Shown here: in pieces, positions 29,028-36,859 of the stretch
How positions within the stretch are numbered: the stretch's first letter is position 1
Layout: each line of letters opens with the position of its first letter
Assembly (NCBI RefSeq): GCF_001693815.1
Contig: NZ_MBQD01000005.1
Span: 1-64,000, forward strand
Direction: 5' to 3'
DNA: 64,000 nucleotides
Source of the DNA: Tessaracoccus lapidicaptus
GTDB lineage: Bacteria; Actinomycetota; Actinomycetes; Propionibacteriales; Propionibacteriaceae
Position numbers and translations under genes: made by a program
The notes under the pieces: generated by a model
The model's database searches: none
The model's input: the letters and a program-made list of their open reading frames with translations, nothing else
Told to the model about the DNA's origin: nothing

Positions 29028-29657
29028 ATGTCTTCCACCCTCCAGCGCCGCCTCGCGCTGTCCACCGCAGCGCTCGTCGCCCTGGGCGTCATCGCGGTCG
29101 CCCCCAGCGCACACGCCGACGGCACCGCCGCCGAATGTGTCGCCGCGGGCAACGTCTGGGTTCACGTCGAGTACGACGAGACGGTGACGGGAGCCTGCGC
29201 CACCGAGTTCGCCACGGGTGGCGAGGCCATGGTGAGCGCCGGACTGCTGGAGAGCGAGCCGAGCTGGGTCACCGAGCTGCTCGGCCGCACCGCCGAGGAC
29301 CCCGAGTGGTGGAGCCTGTGGACCAAGGAGGCGGGCGAGGACGGCGCCTTCGGCGACTGGGCCTTCTCCATGGTCGGCATCGCTGACCTCGAGCCCAGCG
29401 CGGGCAGCGTCATCGGCTGGCGTCTGCTCCCCGACTGGAACCTCGACGCGGAGGCTCCGACGGTGGACCCCGTCGAGGGCGTCGACCTGTCGCCGGAGCC
29501 CGAGACCCCGGCCGCCGGCGACGGCACCACCGACCCGGACACCCCTGACCGCGACGATGACGGCTCGACCGATGGCGGCTCGACCGACGGCGGGGCAGCG
29601 CCGACCGGCGGCGAGGCGGCGCCGGCGTCCCCCGGGCTGCCCAGCACCGGCAACTGA
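29028..29657 (+). CDS. Secreted DUF4430-like (transcobalamin beta-domain-like) protein
   Basis: The 209-residue protein has a signal peptide (residues 1-30, LALSTAALVALGVIAVAPSAHA). One domain (about 35-150) follows: VHVEYDETVTGACATEF, GEAMVSAGL, WWSLWTKEAG, GDWAFSMVG, SAGSVIGWRLLPDW. The order of a strand, a Cys, a WW-S-LW strand and a final GWRL strand fits DUF4430, the fold of the C-terminal beta-domain of intrinsic factor and transcobalamin. An acidic Thr/Asp/Gly-rich linker leads to GLPSTGN at the very end. LPSTG is a sortase motif, but no hydrophobic tail follows. The gene is directly under riboswitch 1 and 3 bases before the next one. Confidence 0.7.
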   Translation: MSSTLQRRLALSTAALVALGVIAVAPSAHADGTAAECVAAGNVWVHVEYDETVTGACATEFATGGEAMVSAGLLESEPSWVTELLGRTAEDPEWWSLWTKEAGEDGAFGDWAFSMVGIADLEPSAGSVIGWRLLPDWNLDAEAPTVDPVEGVDLSPEPETPAAGDGTTDPDTPDRDDDGSTDGGSTDGGAAPTGGEAAPASPGLPSTGN

Positions 29658-29660
29658 GCG

Positions 29661-30641
29661 ATGCGGGAGCGATTCCTCCGTCTGGTGGCCGCCATGTCCA
29701 TCGCCCTCGTGGGCGGATGGCTCGGGGCGCCATCGGCGGAGGCGCGCGTCACCGACGGTGCGTGTGCGACCAGCACCGGAGTGACAGTGGCGGTGGACTA
29801 TCAGGCACTGGGTGGCGGCACGGTCGTGCGCTGCGTCGAAGACGTAGAGCCCGGCACGAGCGGGCTGCAGGTCCTGCACGACGCGGGCTTCGCCCCGCAG
29901 GGCACCGTCACGGACGGCCCGACCTTCGTCTGCCGCATCGGAGGCCGGCCGGCCGCGGACGAGGGCCTCGCGGTCGAAGGCGAGGAGGGGTACCGGGAGA
30001 GCTGCGTCGAGACTCCGCCGGCCACCGCGTTCTGGTCGTACTGGTACGCCCCGAACGGCGGGTCCTGGACGTTCTCGAACTACGGCGCGTCGGCCCGCGA
30101 GGTCATCGTGGGCGGGTACGAGGGATGGTCGTTCGCCCTCAACACGAGCCAGTCCACCGCCCCGCGGCCTCGGGTGCTGCCGAGCCATGCGGTGGAGCCG
30201 ACGATTTCGCCGACGCCCACCCGCACCAGCGCGCCGCCGACGGCCACGGCCGCGCCCGCCTCCTCGAGCCGACCCGCGTCGTCGTCCGCGCCCGCGACCG
30301 CGGCGACGACCCGCGCCACGCGCACCCCCTCGCCCCGGGCGACCGCCGAATCCTCGGCGCCGCCGGTCGTCTCCACCCCTCCTGCCCTCTCATCTGCCGC
30401 ACCCTCGGTGGCGCCCTCGACGCCGGCGCCCAAGGCCTCCCCCGCATCGACAACCCCCCAGCCGCCGGCATCGTCGGCTGCGGCACCCTCCGCGAGCACG
30501 CTGGTCGCGAGCCGGGCGCCGGCGCCCCCCGTGGAGGCCACCCCTCCGGGCATCCCGGCGGGCACCCTCGTCGGTGTCGGCGCGGTGGCTGCCCTCGGCG
30601 TCGGGGGCGGCATCGCCTGGTGGCGGCGTCGCGGTTTGTGA
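29661..30641 (+). CDS. Cell-surface DUF4430-like protein with Ser/Thr/Pro stalk
   Basis: The 326-residue protein has a signal peptide (FLRLVAAMSIALVGGWLGAPSAEA) and a domain at about 30-165. The domain contains GGTVVRCVEDVEPGTSGLQVLHDAGF, TFVCRIGGRPAADE, AFWSYWYAPNGGSWTFSNYG and GGYEGWSFAL. The FWSYWY and GWSF strands and the paired cysteines are typical of the transcobalamin-type beta-domain (DUF4430). A 130-residue Ser/Thr/Pro/Ala stalk crosses the wall. A C-terminal membrane helix (TLVGVGAVAALGVGGGIAWW) with RRR anchors it. It is likely a membrane-tethered corrinoid-binding half. Its stop overlaps the next start (TGATG). Confidence 0.72.
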   Translation: MRERFLRLVAAMSIALVGGWLGAPSAEARVTDGACATSTGVTVAVDYQALGGGTVVRCVEDVEPGTSGLQVLHDAGFAPQGTVTDGPTFVCRIGGRPAADEGLAVEGEEGYRESCVETPPATAFWSYWYAPNGGSWTFSNYGASAREVIVGGYEGWSFALNTSQSTAPRPRVLPSHAVEPTISPTPTRTSAPPTATAAPASSSRPASSSAPATAATTRATRTPSPRATAESSAPPVVSTPPALSSAAPSVAPSTPAPKASPASTTPQPPASSAAAPSASTLVASRAPAPPVEATPPGIPAGTLVGVGAVAALGVGGGIAWWRRRGL

Positions 30642-31750
30642 TGCTGCGCTCCGCCCTGCCCCGCCCGCTGCATCCGTTCGCCTGGTGGGGCTACGCCATC
30701 GGGTTGGCGGTCGCCGCTTCGTCGACGACCAACCCACTCCTGCTGGCGGGGCTGATCGGCGCCGCGATCGTGGTCGCGATGTCGCGCCGGGGAAGCAACC
30801 CGTGGGCGAATTCGTTCGCGCTCTACCTGTGGCTGGCGGTGTTCATCGTCGTGCTGCGGGTCGGGTTCCGGATCCTCTTCGGCGGGGGCGACGGCCCCAC
30901 CGTCCTCCTGACCCTGCCCGAGATGCCGCTCCCGTCCTGGGTGCGCGGCATCCGGCTCCTCGGCCCGGTGTCGCTCGAAGCCGTCCTGGCGGGCCTGTAC
31001 GACGGGCTCCGGCTCGCGACCATCGTCGTGTGCATCGGCGCCGCCAACTCGTTGGCGAACCCCAAGAAGCTGCTGGCCAGCCTGCCCGCGGCCCTGTACG
31101 AGCTCGGCACCATCATGGTGGTGGCGGTCAGCGCCCTCCCTCAGCTCGGCGAATCACTGCAGCGCGTCGTCCGCGCGCGTCGACTCCGCCGTGGATCTGC
31201 GGCGCGCTCGCGGCGGGACCGCCTCAGGGCCGTGGAGACGATCATCGTGCCGGTCCTCTCGGACGCGCTCGAGCGCTCCCTCGCGCTGGCCGCATCGATG
31301 GATGTCCGCGGGTACGGCCGCTCGGGATCCGGGGGGCGACGGCGGACGCTCGCGCTGGGGCTCGGCGCCATCGGCCTGCTGACCGTGTGGGCCTTCCGCT
31401 TCCTGGCCGGATCCCCGGACGTCAGGCTCGCGGGGGTGCCCATCGTCTCGGTCGCCCTCGCCGCCGCGGGGCTCGGCTGCGGGGTTGCGGCGCTGCGGGT
31501 CGCCGGCCGCAGCGTGCGGCGCACCCAATACCGCCCCATCCGCTGGCGGTGGCCGGAGACCCTCACCGTGCTCTGCGGGGCGACCGCGGTGCTGCTCGTG
31601 ACGGCCGTCGCCGAGCCGACGGTCGTCTTCCCGGCGATCAGCCCCTTCGCATGGCCCAGCCTCACCGGCCCCCTGCTGCTCGCGCTCGCGGCCGCGGTCC
31701 TCCCCGCCACTCTCACGCCCCCACCCTCCATGCCGAAGGTCGCCCCATGA
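30641..31750 (+). CDS. ecfT: ECF transporter T component (EcfT)
   Basis: The 369-residue membrane protein has N-terminal helices (PFAWWGYAIGLAVAASSTTNPLLL) and more hydrophobic spans. The cytoplasmic coupling region contains the two Ala-Arg-type helices of EcfT: SLQRVVRARRLRRGS and LAASMDVRGYGRSG. The latter is the usual A-x-x-x-RG motif that docks on the ATPases. Three extra helices follow the coupling region (LALGLGAIGLLTVWAF, VPIVSVALAAAGLG, LTVLCGATAVLLVTAVA). The ATG at 30641 overlaps the preceding stop, and its own end overlaps the ATPase gene by 4 bases. It forms the scaffold between the S component and the ATPases in corrinoid import. Confidence 0.88.
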   Translation: MLRSALPRPLHPFAWWGYAIGLAVAASSTTNPLLLAGLIGAAIVVAMSRRGSNPWANSFALYLWLAVFIVVLRVGFRILFGGGDGPTVLLTLPEMPLPSWVRGIRLLGPVSLEAVLAGLYDGLRLATIVVCIGAANSLANPKKLLASLPAALYELGTIMVVAVSALPQLGESLQRVVRARRLRRGSAARSRRDRLRAVETIIVPVLSDALERSLALAASMDVRGYGRSGSGGRRRTLALGLGAIGLLTVWAFRFLAGSPDVRLAGVPIVSVALAAAGLGCGVAALRVAGRSVRRTQYRPIRWRWPETLTVLCGATAVLLVTAVAEPTVVFPAISPFAWPSLTGPLLLALAAAVLPATLTPPPSMPKVAP

Positions 31751-33309
31751 TCCGGTTCGACGGCGTGACCGTCCGCTACGCCTCCAGCGACGCCGTCCGC
31801 CTCCGCGACGCCACGTTCGAGATCCCTGAGGGCGAGCTGTGCCTCGTCGTCGGACCGACCGGCAGTGGGAAGTCCACCCTCCTCGGCTGCATCAACAACC
31901 TTGTGCCACGGTTCACCGGCGGCATCCGCACCGGCAGCATCCACATCGACGGCCGCGACACGACCCTGCTGCAGCCCCGCGAACTCGCGACGACTGTCGG
32001 CTACGTGGGACAGGACCCGCTGGCCGGGTTCGTCACCGACACCGTCGAGGAGGAGCTCGCGTACTCGATGGAGCAGCTCGGCTACGGCGCGGCCGAGATG
32101 CGGCGCCGGGTCGAGGAGACCCTCGACCTGTTGGGCATCGCCGACCTGCGTGACCGCGCGCTCCGCACGCTCTCCGGGGGACAGCAGCAGCGGGTCGCGA
32201 TCGGCAGCGTGCTCGCTGTCTCCCCGCGGGTGCTGGTGCTGGACGAGCCCACCTCCGCCCTCGACCCCATCGCTGCCGAAGAGGTCCTCGCCACCGTCAG
32301 CCGGCTGGTGCGCGACCTCGGCACCACCGTCGTCATCGCGGAGCACCGGATGGAGCGGGTGATCGAGTTCGCCGACTCCGTCCTGCTGGTGGGCGAGGAG
32401 GTGCGGATCGGCCCCACCCGCGAGGTGCTGGCCGCCTCACCGGTCCGCCCCCCGATCGTCGACCTCGGGGTGCGGCTCGGCTGGCACCCGCTGCCGCTGA
32501 CGATCCGCGAGGCACGCCGGGCGGCGGCGGAACAGCGCCGCGCCTGGCTCGAGTCCCCGCCCCCGCTGCCCGCCCCCGCCCCCGGTGGTCGGCCGGTGCT
32601 CACCGCCCAGGATGTCGTCGTGCGCTATCCCCAGAAGCTGGCGGTCGCGGGGGTGGACCTGGTCCTGCGGTCCGGTGGGGTCACGGCGCTCATGGGCCGC
32701 AACGGGTGCGGCAAGTCGAGCCTCCTGTGGGCGCTGCACGGGGCGGGCCGGCGCGACGGCGGGACGGTGCGGCCGGCCGACGGCGCCCGGATCGCGCTGG
32801 TCCCCCAGACCCCGGCCGACCTGCTGTACCTCGCCACCATCGCCGCCGAGTGCGCCGCCGGGGACGCCACCGCCGGCCTTGCCCCCGGCACGACCCTGTC
32901 GTTGCTGCGCCGCCTCGTGCCGCGCATCGAGCCGGCCGCCCACCCGCGGGACCTCTCCGAGGGGCAGAAGCTGGCCGTCGTCCTCGCGGTGGAGCTCGCG
33001 GGGGACCCCGACGTGGTCCTGTTGGATGAGCCGACCCGGGGGCTGGACTATTCGGCGAAGGCGGAGCTCCGCGACATCATCGCGGCGATGGCGGCCGAGG
33101 GCCGCTCGATCCTGCTGGCCACGCACGACGTCGAGCTGGTGGCCGACGCCTGCGACCGGGTCGTGGTGATGGCGGAGGGGGAGGTCGTCTCCGACGGCCC
33201 GACGCGCGACGTCCTGGCCGGCTCGGCACTCCTTGCCACCCAGGTGGCCAAGCTCACGAACCCCACGCCGGTGTTGACCGTCCGGGAGTACCTCGATGTC
33301 GCGCGCTGA
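31747..33309 (+). CDS. ECF transporter fused ATPase (EcfA-EcfA')
   Basis: The 520-residue protein holds two complete ABC ATPase domains in tandem. Domain 1 has VGPTGSGKSTLLG, the Q-loop VGQDPLAGFV, signature LSGGQQQRVAIG, Walker B VLVLDEPTSALD and switch IAEHRMERV. Domain 2 has MGRNGCGKSSLLWAL, a diverged signature DLSEGQKLAVVLA, VVLLDEPTRGLD and LATHDVELV. A proline-rich linker (PPPLPAPAPGG) joins them near residue 275. Fused EcfA-A' proteins are known in actinobacteria. The ATGA overlap with ecfT and the 14-base overlap with the S gene show one operon. Confidence 0.95.
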   Translation: MIRFDGVTVRYASSDAVRLRDATFEIPEGELCLVVGPTGSGKSTLLGCINNLVPRFTGGIRTGSIHIDGRDTTLLQPRELATTVGYVGQDPLAGFVTDTVEEELAYSMEQLGYGAAEMRRRVEETLDLLGIADLRDRALRTLSGGQQQRVAIGSVLAVSPRVLVLDEPTSALDPIAAEEVLATVSRLVRDLGTTVVIAEHRMERVIEFADSVLLVGEEVRIGPTREVLAASPVRPPIVDLGVRLGWHPLPLTIREARRAAAEQRRAWLESPPPLPAPAPGGRPVLTAQDVVVRYPQKLAVAGVDLVLRSGGVTALMGRNGCGKSSLLWALHGAGRRDGGTVRPADGARIALVPQTPADLLYLATIAAECAAGDATAGLAPGTTLSLLRRLVPRIEPAAHPRDLSEGQKLAVVLAVELAGDPDVVLLDEPTRGLDYSAKAELRDIIAAMAAEGRSILLATHDVELVADACDRVVVMAEGEVVSDGPTRDVLAGSALLATQVAKLTNPTPVLTVREYLDVAR

Positions 33310-34201
33310 TCCGTTCCTCGACATCCCGGCGCCCGTGGTGGGCGTTCGGCTGGGGTGGCGCACGTGGGCGGTGATCGTGGCATCGACGGCGCTGGGGCTG
33401 TTCGCGCTCGGCTGGCCGCTCCTGTTCCCCGCGATCGGGGTCACCCCCCAGCACACGGCCGACGCCCCATTCGTGTTCGCCGCGCTCCTGCCGCTGGTGG
33501 TCGTGCTCGTCATCGCGCAGGTGACGGAGGGCGGGCTGGACGCCCGCTCCCTCGCCGTCCTGGGGGTGCTGTCGGCGGTGAACGCGGCCCTGCGGCCGGC
33601 CCTGGGCGCAGGGACCGCGGGGATCGAGTCCGTGTTCTTCCTCCTGATCCTCGCCGGCCGGGCCTTCGGCCCCGGATTCGGGTACCTGCTGGGATTCACC
33701 TCGATGTTCGCTTCCGCCCTCCTCACGGCCGGCGTCGGGCCATGGCTCCCGTTCCAGATGCTGTGCGCCGCCTGGGTCGGCCTCACCGCGGGCCTGCTGC
33801 CGCGACGGGTGTCGGGGCGGGCGGAGCTCGCCATGCTCGTCGCCATGGGCATCGCGTCCGCCTACGCGTACGGCGCGCTGATGAACCTCTGGTTCTGGCC
33901 CTTCATCGCCACTGGCATGGAGAGCGCCGCCGGCAGTCTCGATTACCTTCCCGGGGCCCCGGTGGCCGAGAACCTCACGCGGTTCGGCTGGTTCACGCTG
34001 CTGACGTCGACCGGGGGATGGGACACCGGCCGCGCGCTCACCACGAGCCTCGCGCTGGTCGTCCTCGGCCGCCCGGTCCTCGCGGTGCTCCGCCGAGCCT
34101 CCGGGATAGGCCGGGTCGCCACTGGCGACCAGGGCCGGAGAGGGTCCCACCTGATAGGCTCGCCGCACGGATCTTCGAACCCGGTGCAAGCCCGGGACTG
34201 A
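33296..34201 (+). CDS. ECF transporter S component, probably corrinoid-specific
   Basis: The 301-residue membrane protein of six or more helices follows the CbrT-like S-component pattern. Its first helix is TWAVIVASTALGLFALGWPLLF. LAVLGVLSAVNAALRPALG contains the conserved N-x-x-L-R-P segment. FFLLILAGRAFGPGFGYLLGFTSMFASALL is the G-x-x-x-G-rich helix typical of this class. The B12 riboswitches on both sides support cobalamin or a related corrinoid as substrate. The last 15 or so codons (SPHGSSNPVQARD) are read through the start of riboswitch 2, so the tail is probably not functional protein. Confidence 0.85.
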   Translation: MSRADPFLDIPAPVVGVRLGWRTWAVIVASTALGLFALGWPLLFPAIGVTPQHTADAPFVFAALLPLVVVLVIAQVTEGGLDARSLAVLGVLSAVNAALRPALGAGTAGIESVFFLLILAGRAFGPGFGYLLGFTSMFASALLTAGVGPWLPFQMLCAAWVGLTAGLLPRRVSGRAELAMLVAMGIASAYAYGALMNLWFWPFIATGMESAAGSLDYLPGAPVAENLTRFGWFTLLTSTGGWDTGRALTTSLALVVLGRPVLAVLRRASGIGRVATGDQGRRGSHLIGSPHGSSNPVQARD

Positions 34202-34290
34202 CGCGCAACCGTAACCCGCCCCGCGGGGAGTCGGACCGGGATCCATACCCTCCACGGGATCTCCGCCAGTCCGGCGGACCGACGCGAAAG
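34160..34290 (+). promoter_or_regulatory. Cobalamin riboswitch 2
   Basis: The same B12-box elements as in riboswitch 1 appear: GAACCCGGTGCAAGCCCGGG (34177-34196), CTGACGCGCAACCGTAA (34198-34214) and GGGGAGTCGGACCG (34225-34238). A terminal hairpin (GATCTCCGCCAGTCCGGCGGACC region) lies before the AAAGGA ribosome site of the gene at 34299. The first part overlaps the 3' end of the S-component gene. It gives the alpha-domain gene its own B12 control within the operon. Confidence 0.9.
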
Positions 34291-34298
34291 GATCCACC

Positions 34299-35741
34299 GT
34301 GCGACTCCGCTCCACCATCATGGCGTTCGTCCTCGCCCTCACCCTCCTGCCGGCGCTGCCCGCGCGCGCCGACGACTCCGACCTGGCCAAGGCCACGGCC
34401 GCCATCTCGTGGCTGACAGCGCAGACGAACTCTGCCGGCATGCTCGAGTCATCGGCCGGCTATGGGGACGTCGGACTGACCCTCGACGCCGTGCTCGCCG
34501 GCGCCGCCGCCGGGGCACCGACGACCACCCTCAACCGGTGGCTCGACGGCGCCGCCACCGTGTTCCGGGAGCGCGTCATCTACTCCACGGGCGGGCGCGA
34601 CACCGGCACGATCGCCAAGGCCGTCGTGGCGCTGCACCTCGCGGGCCGCAGCACGACCTCCTACGCAGGCGTCAACCCGCTCGCGCTCACGTCGGAGTCC
34701 TTATCGCTGGGCGCCGCGGCCGGGTGGGCCGGCGAGCCGGGCAAGCCCACCAACGTCAACGCGTTCGGCCAGGCATACGTCATGCTCGCGCTGGCGCGCA
34801 CCGGCACCGTCCCGGCGGCGACGGTCTCGTTCCTCGCGAGCCGTCAGTGCAGCGACGGCGGGTTCCCGATGTACTTCACCCAGACCTCGTGCACGACCTC
34901 CGACCCGGATGGCACGGCCATGCTCGTCATGGCGCTGCGTGGCGCCCTGGCCGACGGGGTACCCGGGGCGAAGGCCCCCCTGGACCGTGCGACCGCCTAC
35001 CTGGTGGCCGCCCAGCACAGCAACGGCTCGTATGCGGCAACGATGCCGGACGGGACGCGGCCGGAGAACGCCAACACGTCCGGGCTGGCGGCCGCCGCCC
35101 TGGCCGACGTGGCCCCGTCCTCGGTCGCCAAGGTCCGCAGCTGGATGGCCACCATGCAGCTGACCGGCGGAGCCGACACCGGCGCCGTCGCCTACAACGC
35201 CGCCGACCGCGCCCGTGGCCTCGTCTCCACCACGACGCGCCCGCGGTGGGTTCGCGCGACCACGCAGGGCCTGCTCGCCTTCGCGCCGGTGAGCTTCCAC
35301 TCCATGCTCGGGTTCAGCGTCTACTCGCGCGAGGGCGTGCACACCGTCAACGGCCGGCAGTGGCGGACCCGCTGCGAGCCGTACTCGCAGACCACCCGCT
35401 GCTTCACCGACATCTGGGCGACCAAGGTCACGGAGCAGGACGGGCGCTTCGTCGTCCAGACCGGGTGGGTGTTCAACAATCTCAGCTACCTCCCCTCTCC
35501 ACGCTCGCTCTGGGTCACCAACCCACTCGGAGGCAAGGGCCAGGTGAAAGCGGCGTTCAGCTGGACCGCGGCCGACGGCCGAAAGTGGCGCGTGGAATGC
35601 GACTCCGCCGTGACGGGGTGGGGCGGCTGCCGCTCCTACATCTGGGCGCGCGTGATCGTCAACACCGCGTCCGCCGGGCAGCCGGCCCGCTACACGTGGG
35701 ACCAGGACTGGGTGTTCAACAACCTCGTCTACTTCTCCTGA
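34299..35741 (+). CDS. Secreted alpha/alpha-barrel (transcobalamin alpha-domain-like) protein with C-terminal repeats
   Basis: The 480-residue protein starts at a GTG after AAAGGA. It has a signal peptide (about 1-24, TIMAFVLALTLLPALPARA). Residues 30-320 are helical hairpins of the prenyltransferase/squalene-cyclase type, with repeated turns such as WLTAQTNSAGML, FLASRQCSDGGFPMYF and YLVAAQHSNGSYA. Intrinsic factor and transcobalamin have this alpha6/alpha6 barrel as their N-terminal domain. The C-terminal third holds two repeats ending GWVFNNLSYL and DWVFNNLVYF, each with a pair of cysteines (RTRCEP...TRCFTDIWA and RVECDS...GGCRSYIWA), perhaps for surface binding. It lies under riboswitch 2 and overlaps the end of dprA by 13 bases on the opposite strand. 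Confidence 0.72.
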   Translation: MRLRSTIMAFVLALTLLPALPARADDSDLAKATAAISWLTAQTNSAGMLESSAGYGDVGLTLDAVLAGAAAGAPTTTLNRWLDGAATVFRERVIYSTGGRDTGTIAKAVVALHLAGRSTTSYAGVNPLALTSESLSLGAAAGWAGEPGKPTNVNAFGQAYVMLALARTGTVPAATVSFLASRQCSDGGFPMYFTQTSCTTSDPDGTAMLVMALRGALADGVPGAKAPLDRATAYLVAAQHSNGSYAATMPDGTRPENANTSGLAAAALADVAPSSVAKVRSWMATMQLTGGADTGAVAYNAADRARGLVSTTTRPRWVRATTQGLLAFAPVSFHSMLGFSVYSREGVHTVNGRQWRTRCEPYSQTTRCFTDIWATKVTEQDGRFVVQTGWVFNNLSYLPSPRSLWVTNPLGGKGQVKAAFSWTAADGRKWRVECDSAVTGWGGCRSYIWARVIVNTASAGQPARYTWDQDWVFNNLVYFS

Positions 35742-36859
35742 CCCTGGGCCGTCGGCCTGCCCGGCAGCCGGACCGTGCCGTCGGGTTCCTCCTGGACCCA
35801 GCCCCGTTCGATCAGCTCGGCCAGGTTCGCCAATACATCGACCATGCTCTGCCCCGTGCGGGCGGCCAGTTCCGCCACCGACACCGACTCCCGGGCACGG
35901 ATGGACTCGCGCAGCTCCCGCGGGCCCGAGGGGAGTGCATCGATCGGGCGCGATTCGCCGCGCCCGTCGGGCTCCTCTCGCGTTCCCAGGGGCGCGAGCA
36001 GGCTCAGGACGTCGTCGGCCGACCCGACCAGCACCGCCTCGCCCTCCCGGATCAACCGGTGGGGCGTCGCCGTCAGGGAAGAGGTCACCGGACCGGGTAC
36101 CGCCATGACGGGACGGCCCAAGGCCGACGCCCAGGAAGCGGTGTTCTTGGCGCCCGACCGCGCGGACGCCTCGACGACCACGACACCGGCCGACAGCGCG
36201 GCGATCAGCCGGTTCCGGGCGAGGAAGGCGTACCGGGTGGGCCGATACCCGGGCGGCATCTCCGAGACCAGCGCGCCCTGCCCGATCACCGCGTCCGCCA
36301 GCCGCGCGTTCGCCGAGGGATACGGCTGATCGAGGCCGCTGGCCACGACGCCGAGCGTCAGACCGCGTGACCCGAGGGCTCCCCGGTGGGCGGCGGCGTC
36401 GATGCCGAACGCCAGGCCCGAGACGACCGGACGCCCCGCCGCGGCCACGTCGGCCGCCAGCGTCGCCGCCACCTGCTCCCCGTACGTAGTGCAGGCGCGC
36501 GCCCCCACCACCGCCACGCCGCCGGTCAAGGCGGACAGCTCAGTGCCCCGCACCCAGAGGCCCATCGGAGGGCCGGCCTGGCCCCCCACCGACACCCCGG
36601 CCAGGAGGTCGACCTCGGCGGGCCACTCTGAGTCGCCCGGGATGAGGAACCGGCTCCCGCATGCCGCCGTTGCGCGCGCGATCACGTCCGGGTCCACCGC
36701 CGCCGCCCGACGGCCCATCGCCGACGATGCCATCTCCGCGCGCAGCCCCTCCCAGACCGCTTCGGCTCCGACCGCCGCCACGGCTTCGGCCACCGCCGGC
36801 GAGCCCATGGCCCCCAACCCGCACAGCCCCATCCGGGCGCGGCGCTCCCCCACACTCAC
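35729..36859 (-). CDS. dprA: DNA processing protein DprA
   Basis: The 376-residue protein loads RecA on single-stranded DNA during natural transformation. The Rossmann-like core has VAVVGARACTTYGEQVA, VVSGLAFGIDAAAHRGAL, GVVASGLDQPYPSAN, SEMPPGYRPTRYAFLARNRLIAAL and GAKNTASWASALGRPVMAVPGP. The C-terminus is a winged-helix-like region (VSVAELAARTGQSMVDVLANLAELIERG). It starts at a GTG that overlaps the comM stop (GTGA), so the two are co-translated. It forms a minus-strand unit with comM and yraN. Confidence 0.93.
   Translation of the reverse strand: MSVGERRARMGLCGLGAMGSPAVAEAVAAVGAEAVWEGLRAEMASSAMGRRAAAVDPDVIARATAACGSRFLIPGDSEWPAEVDLLAGVSVGGQAGPPMGLWVRGTELSALTGGVAVVGARACTTYGEQVAATLAADVAAAGRPVVSGLAFGIDAAAHRGALGSRGLTLGVVASGLDQPYPSANARLADAVIGQGALVSEMPPGYRPTRYAFLARNRLIAALSAGVVVVEASARSGAKNTASWASALGRPVMAVPGPVTSSLTATPHRLIREGEAVLVGSADDVLSLLAPLGTREEPDGRGESRPIDALPSGPRELRESIRARESVSVAELAARTGQSMVDVLANLAELIERGWVQEEPDGTVRLPGRPTAQGQEK

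Noticed and set aside
30187-33309. A 1040-codon frame fusing a basic region to the ECF ATPase
   Set aside because: The upstream 520 codons are an Arg/Pro-rich shadow of ecfT. The real ATPase begins at the ATG at 31747.
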